Source: Trissonchulus latispiculum
Taxonomy: Eukaryota > Nematoda > Enoplea > Enoplida > Ironidae
Assembly (NCBI GenBank): GCA_030248195.1
Contig: JASAND010031938.1
Location: 62,001-126,000, forward strand
Direction: 5' to 3'
Length of the DNA: 64,000 nt
Shown here: piece by piece, positions 1-12,159 of the stretch
Layout: each line of letters starts with the position of its first letter
Numbering within the stretch: the stretch's first letter is position 1
The notes under the pieces: model-generated
Seen by the model: only the letters and a program-made list of their open reading frames with translations
What the model was told of the DNA's origin: nothing
Database searches by the model: none
Translations under genes and position numbers: made by a program

Positions 1-1329
1 AAAGCAGGGCATTGAGCTGGATTGGGTTAAGGCAGACATACAAGCCAGGTAAACAAAGCATGACGTGGTTTTATTGTGAAATCAATAAAAAGCCACCATA
101 TCTAACATAATAACCAAAATAAATAACGTCAAAGACACGAAGTAAAACATTAACAATCACATCTTACTTTACTGTTGGCATATCCACCACCTTTCATCAA
201 TTTTCTAACAGTTCCTGCAGTTTTGCGACCTCCCTGTTTTAGCGTGATCTTCGTTTGAGCATTTCTAGGCTTATTACTGCCTGTAATAGAAATCAGTATA
301 CAGTCGTGACACAGGGATCACTATAACAATATAATCTCAAAGCTGTAAGCTATCTTACAACAGTAGCTGATAAATTGTAGGTAGCGACGTTTCGTCCATG
401 TGTCCAGCTATGGCCAACGTTAGGCTGGCAGCCTGTTGTGGTAATTCTGGTTGACGCCAACTTTGAAAAAAGTTTCTCATGCATTATATATTTGGAGTTA
501 TATTGTATGCAAGATGGATACATACGTATATCAAAAATGTACTGTAATGTAATCAAATGCAAGAATATAAAAATGTAGCGTAACATTTCTTGTTAGTGGA
601 TATGAAAAGCAAATTTTGGTTTCGTAAACTGGGTGAAATGAAATATTTCGCAACAGGAAATTGGGCCACTTACCTAACTTTAGCAAGAGATTACTTTAGT
701 TACAAAGCAACGACCAGAACAACTAAAAATGTTCCCCGGAGTATTTGTGTATAGAAGGCATCGGTTAAACAAAAACCTTCCCTCGAGCGTTCATAGTAGG
801 TTTGAAAAATTTACCACGTCTTAGAAAAACTATATTTCCAAGCATTATATATTTACAGCCATTGAATGTCGCATCCCAAATCAAAATTTTTAACTAAACT
901 TTTCAATATGATATTGATTTTATGCCAATGTAGGATCTGGTTTGAGCCTGTCGGCATAACAAAATTTGAAGAATTTCGAGAACAGAGCGCCTAGCAGAAA
1001 CTATAGCAGTCATAAACAGTTGGCAGGCACAAAAATTTAGGTGGCTAATGTTTAGAACATAAGACCTATTTTGGAATTCAATTCTTGCGTGTGGTCCCCT
1101 TCTTCGCTGGGTGACATTCATAAATAGAAAATGTTCAACAAGTTTCACAAATATAATTCCTGCACTGCATGTTTAAGTTTTGCTGAGAAATTGGAAGAAA
1201 CAGAACTTGAAATTCTGGAGCTTAGAAGGCATCGGGCAGGCCTGGCACAGGCTTATCATATACGAATTTGACAAAGTAAATTCGGCTGATTTCTTTGTTT
1301 TTGCAGCTGAAACAGCAGAGGAAATGCCC
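1..1329. other. AT-rich stretch with no recognised gene
   Basis: No open frame here shows coding character, splice-site pairs or recognisable motifs. I see no terminal inverted repeats that pair within the stretch. It ends at the TTAA that opens the next element. Confidence 0.5.
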
Positions 1330-2345
1330 TTAAGGTGCTGGTATTGCTTTGTGTAAATTCGACCCTACAAGCTTCAATTCTTTATGAAAGTGGATGAAAC
1401 TTTCCAAATACCTTATTTTCGTGCTCTTTAACATTTTGGGACCAGTCCCGGATTTTTAGGTTTAAAGATAAGAAAGTTTTGGTTTTTGCCCTTATTCTCT
1501 CAGTACATAGTCGCTACACCGGATTGGTTGTTATGGCTGGAAAGAAGGCACCAAAATGAACATTTTTGCTTTTACAACTTTTGAGCTACCTCCAATGGTT
1601 ACGGCAGTATAAGCCAAAAACAATTTTTGGGGTCAAAAAATGGCCATTTTTGACGAAATCAGTTTTTTCAAAATTACTGCCAAATCTTACAGACAATTTC
1701 GGCTTATTTATACTCAATCGATACACCGTCCAATTGCGCATTTTATCAATACCTATTCGCTGGAGTTCGTTGCTTTAAGCTAGGGAATTCGCCGAAAAAC
1801 CATTTTGGCAAAATTGCGATTATTTTGTTTTGAACATTGATTTCTCATAAACTGTCCAATGGATTCGCGTGATTTTGGGCTGAATGAAAATTCGCCCTAT
1901 TGCGGAGGGACATTTTTCTTGGTTTGAGCTAAAACATTTCCAGGTGTGAGAAAACTGAACAGAAAGTTGCAAAATTTCGTGTCATCGCGCATTTACCGGA
2001 TTTTCTGAAGTACTGAGACTTATTGAGCCAAATCCAAAAAAATGTCCCTCGGCCCACATGTCGTTCATATCATGGCACAAGAAAAAATTTTGGCAGATTC
2101 TACAGTTTTGAGAAATCGATGTTCAAAAATTTTTGGTCTATATTCAGTCTGTCAGATGTCAGCATGTCGGAAGTTTTGTTGTTATTTTTTGCCAATTCTG
2201 CTAGTTTCATAAGCTCATGTTAATGTACAGATTATAAGCTTTAAAACGATGTATAAAGCTCCTTTTAACTCCCAAAATTGCGAAAGTTATAGCGTTTCGA
2301 AAAATCACCACAAAAGCACTGCACAAAAGGATACCAGCACCTTAA
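1330..2345. mobile_element. TTAA-flanked MITE, piggyBac-like
   Basis: The left end reads TTAAGGTGCTGGTAT and the right end is its reverse complement, followed by similar CTTTTGTG-type sequence in both arms. TTAA at both outer edges fits the target duplication of piggyBac-type transposons. No transposase is encoded; internal frames are short. Two other elements in the window (31271-32259 and 48951-50161) share the TTAA ends, and the first of these has a closely similar TTAAGGTG start. The superfamily call rests on the TTAA duplication only. Confidence 0.7.
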
Positions 2346-2663
2346 GCTACAGTTTCAGCAAAACAAGACTAGACTGCAGAAAACAATTTTTCAGCATATA
2401 TATAAATAATCGGGTAGCTCCAATATGGAATAGGCTCCCAAACTATATTTTGCGGACAGCTAACACTTCGACATTCAAGGATAGAATTGAGAACATAGAT
2501 TATTCTTTTTCTTTCTTTTCTTTCAACAACAATTCCTTAGGAAGAGAAGTTTATATATTAGGAAAAAAGAATGAAGATGAAATAGGAGGGAAAGATGAAA
2601 GAGAAAGGGAGGGGAGAGGAAGAAAAGGAGGAAGGAAAAGAAAAGAGGGAAGAGAGAAAAGGA

Positions 2664-3800
2664 GGGAAAATGCCCTCGACGGGCAACCAACTTGGTAGAA
2701 TAGGGAAAGACTTGAATGTTAAATACACGGTGCATGGTTTACAACTGAGATTCTGCTGAAGCGGAAAAATGCCGTTTCTCAGCGACTAAAATGACAGAAA
2801 CCAGCTTTGTGCGCCGAATAGGGAATCTACTCGGCGACTAAAATGAAAGAAACCAGCTTTGTGCGCCGAATAGGGAATCTACTCGGCGACTAAAATGAAA
2901 GAAACCAGCTTTGTCGCCGAATAGGGAATTCCCTCCTTCCGCCCTATTCGCGCGAACTTATCGTCTTTCGGAAGGAAATATATAGGTAATTATTCTGTTA
3001 GGAACTGCAAACGTAAGCATTGCTGTCAATATGACATTTCCCGTACCGGTTGCGTGGTGACTACGGGTGGCGCTAGATTAATTTCTTTTTGAGCTACCTG
3101 ATCCGTAAATATTTTATGCATACAACCGCTAGCAGGACCAACAGAAAGCAACAATAAGTATATATGCAGTTTAAACAATTTGTGGTCGACAGTCCTTGTG
3201 CTAAAACATATACAATCAATCGCATTTCATTTTATATATATATATATATAATGTTTGATTGTATCAATTCTCGGCAAGATCAGCACAGAGCACACCTATC
3301 ACAGGGGTCGCGGCAGCGACCCCTATAATATGTGTTATATATGCTCTCAATGTTTCTGATAGCACATCGAAGACATCGTATTTATGTCTGTGAAAACCTT
3401 TACTTACGTAAGTGCTTGATAAAACTGTTGTTTTGCATTCTGAAGTAATTCTGCCATTCTGAAGCTCTCTCATTATTCAGCAAAGCAACACATAACAGGC
3501 TTCAAAGTTCGCGCGAATAGGGCGGAAGGAGGGAATTCCCTATTCGGCGACAAAGCTGGTTTCTTTCATTTTAGTCGCCGAGTAGATTCCCTATTCGGCG
3601 CACAAAGCTGGTTTCTTTCATTTTAGTCGCCGAGTAGATTCCCTATTCGGCGCACAAAGCTGGTTTCTGTCATTTTAGTCGCTGAGAAACGGCATTTTTC
3701 CGCTTCAGCAGAATCTCAGTTGTAAACCATGCACCGTGTATTTAACATTCAAGTCTTTCCCTATTCTACCAAGTTGGTTGCCCGCCGAGGGCATTTTCCC
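2664..3800. mobile_element. Foldback element with ~295-bp inverted arms
   Basis: The arm at 2664-2958 is repeated almost exactly as its reverse complement at 3505-3800, around a ~545-bp centre. Each arm contains three copies of a ~60-bp subrepeat that includes ACTAAAATGAAAGAAACCAG and GCGCCGAATAGGG. The centre holds an AT microsatellite (about 3233-3252) and a GC hairpin (3294-3335). No target duplication is evident. A relative with similar subrepeats and end sequence (AAAATGCCCT) lies at 46366-47613. Confidence 0.85.
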
Positions 3801-3954
3801 CCCAGTTTCGCTTATTTTTCCGCTGCAGAGAAAATCATGTCAGAGAAGTTGCATATATACACAATGTAAGCAAAGCTAGCTACCGCAAACAGGCTGGATG
3901 AAAACGTTCTAGTTCAACTGAATGTATTTGCTGAAGCGGAAAAATGCCTGTTAA

Positions 3955-4243
3955 TAGCCTTTTCAGAACTTTATACACGGTGCGTCATCTTAGGCTGGAA
4001 GGCCACTGTTCATGGCCTCTACAGAACATTATACACGGAGCGTTATCTTAGTCTGGAAAGCCACTGTTCATGGCCTTTTCAGAACTTTTTACACGGTGCG
4101 TTATCTTAGGCAGGAAGGCCACTGTTCATGGCCTTTTCAGAACTTTTTACACGGTGCGTTATCTTAGGCAGGAAGGCCACTGTTCATGGCCTTTTCATAA
4201 CTTTTTACACGGTGCGTTATCTTAGGCAGGAAGGCTATTTTAA
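3955..4243. repeat. Tandem repeat, ~62-bp unit, four to five copies
   Basis: The unit contains TTTACACGGTGCGTTATCTT followed by GGCAGGAAGGCCACTGTTCA. Copies are 85-95% alike by eye, the last three being almost identical, which points to recent local amplification. TACACGGTGC also occurs in the arms of the neighbouring foldback element. Confidence 0.85.
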
Positions 4244-4279
4244 AAGCCATCCAGCACCGTAACCTTGGATATGCAGTTA

Positions 4280-5412
4280 TATACATGACAAAAGTTGCTC
4301 TGCTCATTTAGGGCTTTCATTTAAAACCAAATTTGACAACTTTTGGAAATTTTTATTTTTGACCAATTAGGACCCCTTGCCAGGCCGCCACAGGTCGCTA
4401 GGGACTAGTTTGGAGGGGTCCTCCAATGAGATAAAATGTTCGCCTCACCAAGGGCTTTCATTTGATACCAAACTTGAAAACCTTTCAAAAAATTGATTTT
4501 GGACCGGTCCGGACCCTGGTCAGGGCGCCACAGGCCGCTGGGACCAGTTTGGAGGGACCCTCCAATGAGATGAAATGTTCACCTCACCAAGGGCTTTCAT
4601 TTGATACCAAACTTGAAAACCTTTCAAAAAATTGATTTTGGACCGGTCCGGACCCTGGTCAGGGCGCCACAGGCCGCTGGGGCCACTTTGGAGGGGTCCT
4701 CCAATGAGAAGAATTGTTCGCCTCACCAAGTTCTTTCATTTGATACCAAACTTAGAAATTTTTTAAAAAATCGATTTTTGACCAGTCCGGACCCTGGTCA
4801 GGGCGCCACAGGCCGCTGGGGCCACTTTGGAGGGGTCCTCCAACGACTAAAAATGTTCGCCTCACCAAGGGCTTTCATTTGATACCAAACTTGGAAATTT
4901 TTTAAAAAATCGATTTTTGACCAGTCCGGACCCTGGTCAGGGCGCCACAGGAGGCTGGGAACACTTTGGAGGGGTCCTCCAACGACAAAAAATGTTCGCC
5001 TCACCAAGGGCTTTCATTTGATACCAAACTTGGAAATTTTTTAAAAAATCGATTTTTGACCAGTCCGGACCCTGGTCAGGGCGCCACAGGCCGCTGGGGC
5101 CACTTTGGAGGGGTCCTCCAATGACAAAAAATGTTCGAATGACAAAAAATGTTCGCCTCACCAAGGGCTTTCATTTGATACCAAACATGGCCATTTTTGG
5201 AAAAATCGATTTTTGACCATTTTGGACCGGTCCGGACCCTGGTCAGGGCGCCACAGGCCACTGGGGCCACTTTGGAGGGGTCCTCCAATGACAAAAAATG
5301 TTCGCCTCACCAAGGGCTTTCATTTGATACCAAAGTTGACCACTTTTGGAAAAATCGATTTTTGACCATTTTGGGCATGGTCCACGGTCCGGACCCCTGG
5401 CCAGGGCGCCAC
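4280..5412. repeat. Satellite array A, ~139-bp unit, about eight copies
   Basis: Each unit runs through GGGCTTTCATTTGATACCAA, an AT-rich AAAAAATCGATTTTTGACC block, CGGACCCTGGTCAGGGCGCC and a GGGGTCCTCCAA block. Open frames across the array on both strands only follow the unit period and are not genes. The first, most diverged unit contains ATGACAAAAGTTGCTC and so ties this array to satellite array B at 18925-19770. Confidence 0.9.
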
Positions 5413-6305
5413 AGGGGTCCGGGCGAAACCTACTATAGCCTATGCTGTAGTGCCCCCGCACCCCACCCCAAACCCCAAGTAAGAGAGACCTGCTCACTGT
5501 AGATATTTCTGTAGAAGAGGTTAAAGTTGGAGTTGCGACACGGTAGGGCCCACCACCATCAGTGTGCCCCCCAGCCACATGGATAGGTCCTAGAGCGAAA
5601 CTAATGGGCCATTTAGATTCACCATATAGGGGTTCCTATTCGAATACGAAACCTCAGCCCAGCAGCTCTTATGTATAGGGCTGCCTACTCCGTAGGCCCA
5701 GACCCCCCCTTTTACACACTAACTTTTGACCCCTGGCCAGAGCGCCACAAACCACCGAGCAGCACCATCTCACTTCCCGGAGCCCTTCACCCTTGGGCCA
5801 TGCCACATGAGCCATATGAGAGCCCAGCTTCCCTCGCTGCGATCTATTTCGAAGTGCAATTATTTTCGAACTTAGTTTTTTTTCGGGGGTCACCTGGGGG
5901 GTCCCCACCGGGGGGGTGGGGCCATCTGGGGGGGTCCGGGAACCGCGGAAAGTAATTTCCCCGGAATTGAGGAACTTTTTGTACAAAAAAAACCTAAAAT
6001 AGTATGGCTCTGAAGGGTCTTCCGACCTGCACCCCTGGGGGGGAAAAAAATGGAGAGAAACGCGACCTGCGCGGGGGGCCAATTTTCATATCTCAAGATC
6101 CACCCGGCCGATCCGGCTGAAATTTTCACAGCATGTACCCCTGCCCATAGGCTCTTCACACAAGAAGTTTCAGCCCGATCGGTCCACTCCTCCGCTGGCC
6201 CCAGGCCAAACAATGTCCAGATTATACACATTGCGTCAAATTTTCCCTATTCTAGGGGGAGCGCTAACGCGCTCCCCCTAATATGTGCTCCACGGCGGCA
6301 TACCT
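5413..6305. other. No recognised gene; poly-G/poly-C containing repeat sequence
   Basis: Contains G-rich and C-rich runs at about 5885-5945 and 6025-6080 and a short hairpin at 6250-6284 (TAGGGGGAGCGC...GCGCTCCCCCTA). Overlapping frames on both strands are consistent with GC-rich non-coding sequence. Confidence 0.4.
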
Positions 6306-6472
6306 TCCCCCTTAGTGTACCTCATGTGGCGAGGAAGTAGGCACACTATCCCACCTACTTCTGGATTGCCCAGCCCGTGTTAAGTTCCTCGGCCTGTCCC
6401 CCAACCTAACCTGCTTAGTATTGGAACCGGAGGCAGTTCTTGGCTTTTTCCGGGAGAGCGGCCTTATCTGAT
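6306..6472 (+). pseudogene. 3' stub of a LINE reverse-transcriptase ORF
   Basis: The frame ending at the TGA near 6472 reads a Cys-x2-Cys, then His-x5-Cys zinc-knuckle (CTSCGEE... then SHLLLDCPA), followed by a conserved-looking tail (LGFFRESGL, stop). This Cys-Cys-His-Cys motif with a short C-terminal tail is typical of the end of jockey/R1/CR1-type LINE ORF2 proteins. Nothing upstream supplies a reverse transcriptase, so only the last ~55 codons remain. A hAT-type MITE has inserted ~70 bp downstream. Confidence 0.6.
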
Positions 6473-6539
6473 GGCCGCCGTGTATGGGAAACCGATGACG
6501 ACCACCCTACTCAACAACATATTGTGTTCTAGGGATCGG

Positions 6540-7636
6540 ACGGAGGTGGGATTTTGCCTCCGGCCGGAGCCGGAGCCGGAGGCAGGTCACCTCCGGCCGG
6601 AGCCGGAGCCGGAGGTATACTAAACATGACACTAAATTTTTAAAAACAGTTCATGGAATTCTGAATTTAATTTTTGCCTTTTTTGGCTGTGTTGTCATTT
6701 TTGGTCATCAGGCATAATGTATTCAAATAATGAATAGCTTTGTTCATTGAAGTTTTCTATTGCAAGTAAAATTCTGCTAATATTTCCTTAACGTCTTTTC
6801 TCTCGAAGACCTTCAAAGAATAGTTATACAGATTCAACGTATAGCTATACCAGTCAGAAAAAATTAATCCAAACATTACGTATATACATTTTATATTCAA
6901 CATTTTAACATTTAACAGTTATATACGCATAACCCTCAACCCTTTTAAGCTTTAATAAAAGAACTGAAGCTGAAACATACGGCAGCCTCAGAAGTGAGTA
7001 TGAAGCTAACAGTACACTTAAATTTTTATATTAGTTTTTATTCAAAACATTTAAATTTATTAAATTTAAATTCATTCATACTTTATATATATACGTAATT
7101 ATTTCTTAGGTTGTATGTAGTTCAGAAAGAGGAGTAAAATACGTTTTTACGTATTGGAATAATATTGAATCGGGTTTATAATATATGTAGTAGCGAATCT
7201 AGAGATAGTTAGTTGATAAAGCATGTCAAAGTACGCATGCTTGTACTGTATTGTATAATTCCTACCCGCCAAGCTTTAATTTCAGTTTTTAACTCTAATT
7301 CAAGTTATTGTTCTAATAGTTAATTTGATCCAAATTATTCCAAAATTTAAAAGTTTATGCAGCAATTAAAACTTTGAATTTGACAGAAATGTACAGAAAT
7401 ATTGAGATTTTAATAAAACTTGACATCTCAACGAGAATTCAGAATTGATATATACGCAAAAAACTTATGAAACAATATTCTCAAGATTTGTCTGAGTCGA
7501 TTTAAAGTTAATCCTTGAACGTACAGATTTCCTTGAAAAACTCCGGCTCCGGCCACCTTGCCTCCGGCTCCGGCCAGCCGGAGCCGGAGGTGCCAACTCC
7601 GGCCGGAGCCGGAGACGGAGCCGGAGCCGATCCCTA
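6540..7636. mobile_element. hAT-type MITE with perfect 8-bp target duplication
   Basis: The element starts TAGGGATCGGACGG and ends CCGATCCCTA. TTGTGTTC flanks it exactly on both sides (6532-6539 and 7637-7644), the 8-bp duplication expected of hAT transposons. Just inside each end are arrays of the near self-complementary word CCGGAGCCGGAGG. The ~900-bp centre is AT-rich with no transposase. Confidence 0.92.
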
Positions 7637-8009
7637 TTGTGTTCTATAGTGTGTTGTCTACCATATTGTTGTTAAATTTATTAATGGAATCAAACACTTT
7701 CTTATTTCGCCAGCAGCGTGAAATGCTTAAAGTGAAAGGTGATAACAGGGCTGCCGCGCGACCTTTCTCAGAAAAAAGGAAATAAAAAAGGAATTTTGCA
7801 CCCGAAAAAAGGAAAAAAGGAATTTGTCCGACAAAAAATAGGAAATATATAAAAGGAATTTTAAGAGATAAATTAATAACGTTACTGAGCAAAAAATTAA
7901 ATTTTTCTATTTTGAACACACTCCACACAAGGTTTGAAACATTAGATACGTTTCTAAGCAAAGAGAATTTAAGCAAAACGCTATATAAAATGCAAATACG
8001 GACGCGTTC

Positions 8010-8270
8010 AGTGGTGGCGCCAGGGGGGCCGAGGGCACCGCCCCCCCATTGAGATTTGGGTCCCTCCCTTTGGGGTGTCGGGCCCCCACTAGAAAAATTT
8101 TTCAGCTGTTTACATAGTTTGCATAGTTTGAGTGTTTTAAGAAATTTTTTTAAAAAATCGGCTAATTTTTGCTAAAAATAGGAAAAGTTATGCTAAAATC
8201 TGAGAAATTCTTTGGGAGATGAAGGTAAAATTTGCTAAAATTTGCGAAAATTTTAGGATAGCTGGGTGGG
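8010..8270. mobile_element. Partial poly-G element with CAGTGG-type end
   Basis: CAGTGGTGGCGCCAGG opens at about 8010 and is followed by G and C runs, TTTGGGTCCCTCCCTTTGG, and an AAAATTTTTCAGCTGTTTA block. The same order of blocks occurs at 26455-26640 and 29223-29345, so this is a dispersed family. The matching right end was not located here. Confidence 0.55.
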
Positions 8271-8402
8271 CAGTCAACAACGAACCGACATGGGCTGAGT
8301 CAAGAGATTTGTGAAAGCTTGGGAGGATTCTATATCATTATGTATATCCCAACGATCATTATGTAACGCCGTGGCGTTATGTATACCCGTATTCTCTAGA
8401 TT

Positions 8403-8552
8403 ATCAAAATCATCAAAACGTGGACACCCAGAGTCAGACCAACCTTATTCCGCTACCGGTTTCGGGGCTCCAGGGCCTGGAGCGCCAAAACCGGTAGCGG
8501 AATAAGGTTGGTCTGACTCTGGGTGTACACGTTTTAATGATGTTGATATTGT
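8403..8552. repeat. Near-perfect ~150-bp palindrome
   Basis: The arms meet near 8475 (CTCCAGG/CCTGGAG). Each reads ACACCCAGAGTCAGACCAAC outward with only a few mismatches. CGTATTCTCTAGATT occurs just outside to the left (about 8388) and again at about 8624, so this may be a small palindromic transposon or a local duplication. Confidence 0.8.
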
Positions 8553-8699
8553 ATTTGATTTAATTGTATCCTCGTGGATCCGTGGACTGGTAGCCGTTTT
8601 GACTGTATCTTTCTCACTCGTATTCTCTAGATTGTTACACAAATTTTGGTATAAATAAATAATTGAGGGTATACATAACGGCGTATAATGAAAGATAAC

Positions 8700-8960
8700 A
8701 TAATATGTAACATCGGTGTGAAAAGTAATGTCGGTGGTTCGATTCCCGGAGGCCACAAAAGCTTTCTCGACTCTAGCCAACCCAGCTATTCATCCTTAAC
8801 TGGTCGGTAAATGGGTACCACTACGGTGGGAAGGTAACAGGAGCCTGTGTAGAAGGGCAGCCCTCTCTTCCACGGATGAGCAGCGGCACCCCATGTCCTG
8901 TGGCAGGACGGATATCTCCTGGGTAAACCTTTACCTTTTTTAAAAGTAATGAACGGACAC
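8700..8960 (+). mobile_element. tRNA-derived SINE, 5'-truncated
   Basis: A polymerase III B-box-like GGTTCGATTCC at about 8735 is followed by a body (CTTTCTCGACTCTAGCCAAC, then GGGTACCACTACGGTGGG, CACCCCATGTCCTGTGGCAG). The same body recurs at 18561-18703 plus 21927-22106, where the tRNA head is more complete. Because this copy is uninterrupted across GGGTACCACTACGG, it acts as the empty site for the insertion at 18704-21924. Confidence 0.75.
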
Positions 8961-9059
8961 CGCCTTGGGACAGAGGAGATTTGATCCTCACACAAATCGA
9001 GATTAAACCTGAACTCTATGAGTCAAGGAAAGGTTTTAGCCACGGCACAAAACAACAGG

Positions 9060-9500
9060 GTATTTTTTACAGGGGGGGGGGGCGGGGGGCCCCCCCCGAA
9101 ATTGACCTTCCCCCCCGAAAATGCCTTCCCCCCCCGAAATCCCCCCCCCCCGGGATTTTGGTCTGCCCCCTTCATGAGGTCTACATTTTATCCAAAAATG
9201 GTCAAATTTTCAAAAATTTTCCGGCTTCGCCGGAGATTTTTTCGTAAAAATGGCTATTTATACCTTAAATCCTGGGATTTTTGAGAACTTTTTGTGTTTC
9301 ACCATGCAAAATACGCCAAAAAATACCATTTTTTGGCTCATTTTGGCAAAAAATCTTCCCCCCCCCCCCGAAAATTTCTTCCCCCCCCCCGGGCGCGGGG
9401 GCCCCCCCGGGAAGCCCCCCCCCCCGGAAAAAAATCCCTAAAAAATACCCTGAAACAAAGTTAAATTTTTGGAAGTTCGCAAACTTCTCCAACTTCCCAA
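9060..9500. repeat. Poly-G/poly-C repeat element
   Basis: G and C homopolymers of 8-12 bases alternate with AAAATTTT blocks and a CCGGCTTCGCCGG stem-loop (9220-9235). Frames crossing it on both strands give proline- or glycine-rich nonsense. This resembles the centres of the other poly-G elements in the window. Confidence 0.6.
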
Positions 9501-9948
9501 GCCTAGCAACATTTCGCTAAACTCGCAAAAGTTCGCGAAGTTCGCAAAAAAATTAGCAAAGTTCCTTCAAACTTAGTTAAAATCTTGGCGAATTTCGCGA
9601 ATAAATTCAAATTCAAATCATATACTTCAAATTTAGTGAAATGTCGCTATCTTCGCAGAAAAAAACTGTTTTCGAGCTATACTGTAAGTCTTGAAATTCT
9701 TACGTCCTTTACGCTTGAATGCGAGTACGACTCCTTTTCCATTAGGAGCTGCCTGAATGTCCACCGCTTTCTTTTTAATCAAGCCATTGTAGCGAAAAGA
9801 GTGAATGTTTTTCAAGTTCATGGGTTCCTAAAGACAAAAGACTAACAAGCACATACATAATTACTCGTGTACATACGTATATACAGTACACAATGATTAG
9901 CTACCTAAGTAATGTTTGCATATGTATATGTCACCGTAAAATAATTGA

Positions 9949-10868
9949 ACAAGAATAAAAATGCTCCGATGGAGCGTGAATAATGCAATATGGGTGACAT
10001 TAGGTTGTAAATCGACAGAGGACTAGGTTTAAAAAGGTTAATATGGGAGGTGCCGATTGTAAATGCCAGAAGGACTAGGTTAATAGTGCACTAATATGGA
10101 CCAGCTTCGCTGAACAACCCATATTCGCGAAAGTTGCTATCGGCAGTTCTTCACAAAATTACGAGTTGTCAGCATGATCCTGCAAGTATATATGTAATCG
10201 TGCTCCTTATTATACAACTTAATAATACACGAACATAATGTCAACTGCTTTTCGCATCGACTTAATACAAGATTCTGCGCTGACAGTGCAGAAAAATACC
10301 TTGAACACCTTTCTACCAGAACTGCATTGTTTATTTGGAATAAGCAATAATATTTCAAAATCGTCGTGCTTGCTTGCTTGGAAAGCTGAAGAATGTGGAT
10401 CTTACTCGTATATGTATATAATATATGGAGTGGAGCAGGCGCGTAGCCAGGGGGGGGGGACGGGGGTTCCCCCCAAGAATTTTTCCTGCGATGTGTAAAA
10501 CACCCATTTTTCAAAAAATTTTCGCGCCTTCGGCGCGTATTTATTGAAATTTACCATCATAATATGGGTTTGGAACGCCAAAAATGAGTGCTAAATACCC
10601 TATTGGATGTGGTTCGCCCAGTTTATGCATCATTTGCGTGCATGAAGACATATTGAGCTCATTTTGCTTCTTTGATTCAAAGAATGCTTTGAAAAAATTC
10701 CTCAGACGTTACAAATTTGAAAATGGAGTGGAGCATGAGTAACCGCGAATATGGGTTGTTCAGCGAAGCTGGTCCATATTAGTGCGCCATTAACCTAGTC
10801 CTCCTGGCATTTACAACCTAATGTCACCCATATTGCCTTTTTCATGCGCCATCATTTTTATTCTTGTC
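9949..10868. mobile_element. Inverted-repeat element, ~130-190-bp arms
   Basis: Both ends read ACAAGAATAAAAATG into GCAATATGGGTGACATTAGG, then ACTAGGTTAA and GGACCAGCTTCGCTGAACAA, the right arm as reverse complement. Arms are about 9949-10130 and 10738-10868. The centre contains a second, poly-G insertion (about 10437-10560). No transposase is encoded and the target duplication is not clear. Confidence 0.85.
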
Positions 10869-12120
10869 CTATTTCATTTTTAAGGTTCCCAGTCATGGGC
10901 GAATAAACGGGGGGGCCCCGGGGCGGGCGCCCCCCCCCGAAGTACCTTTGCCCCCCTGGAAATTTTGCCAGTAGAAAAAATTTTTAAGCTCGCGCACAGC
11001 GCGAGCTTAACATATTGCGCTAGTTTTTGCTGGAACAGTAGTCTGAAATATATACAGGTTTCAACCCTTTAATTTTTCAAAAAATTCGCTCGCTCTGAGC
11101 CAAATACAGATGGCGTAGATGTAGATGACAAAATGTAGATGACGATTTTGTGCGAAAGTTACCCGAAAAATAGGTTTAAAGCGTAATATTTCTAAACATT
11201 TTCTACTGGGGGGCAGAGCTCCCATACTCCTGACTGTGCGTTCTTACTCATATTGCTAACTACTATGGTAACTTGATATTGATTATTTCATTTTCCTAAA
11301 ATAAATGTTTCTGTCTTTAGTTTTGCAGATGTGTCACTTAATAAAGAAATTCCTGAGGGAGTGTAAATATGAAAAATTCTGCAACTTCGAGGGGCTCCGC
11401 CCCCAGACCCCCGCGGGTCCTATTTCTTCACGACATTTGGTTTCTCCACAGCGCTTCCACGCGTACAATGCTAGCTCTCAGATTATTTGCTGAAATAAAA
11501 AGTGCTTTGAAAAACTGCTTTTATGTCTGAAATATCAAAAGTTCTCAACTTCTGGGGATTCAAAAGCAATTCCTTTCAAAAATTTAGAAAGTAAAAAATT
11601 GTCAACTGGTATATATTAAAGAATTATATAAAGTTTCTCTAGCAGTTTTTGGTGAAAATAAGAAAAATGTCAGCTTTAATAATTAAGCCGTTTTTGGTGA
11701 AAATCTGAGAAAGTTTCTTAAGTTTATATACTACTTAAGAAGTAAAGCTGCTGTACCCGTTTTTGGTGAATATCTGAAAAACTCAATTTTACTAATAGAA
11801 AATATTGAAAGCTGATTGTCGGGTCGAAGTAAAAAATTGCTCAATTTCGGGGGGGGGGGGGCCCCGGACCCCCCCCCCCCGACTTGCCGAAAATGCGCCC
11901 CCCCCCCACCCGAAGCAATGACCTATCTACGCCACTGTTCCCAGTAAACTTTAAGTGAAACTGTCAATGTTCCATAAAAGAAACCTTAAAAATTTCGCCA
12001 ATCATTAATTGTAAACCGAAAGTACAGAACAATTTGAAGAAACTTCAGCTCAAGTTCCAATTTCTTCCTTTTTCTCTATTTTGATGACAGAAATCCAACA
12101 TCCAGTACCCATGACTGCAA
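10869..12120. other. No gene; poly-G elements and AT-rich spacer
   Basis: G/C homopolymer blocks occur at 10908-10965 and 11848-11915. The second block is followed by CGAAGCAATGACCTATCTACGCCACTG, cut here into known element-end style (…TCTACGCCACTG at 11925-11937). A GGGGCTCCGCCCCCAGACCC hairpin lies at 11387-11415. I see no coding exon. Confidence 0.4.
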
Positions 12121-12159
12121 TAGTTTTAGTTGCTGTATATACTTATTATTTGTACGTAC

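Noticed and set aside
4520..5578. Repeated ~70-100-residue proteins starting MVRRT on the minus strand
   Set aside because: Each is one unit of satellite array A read in the same frame.
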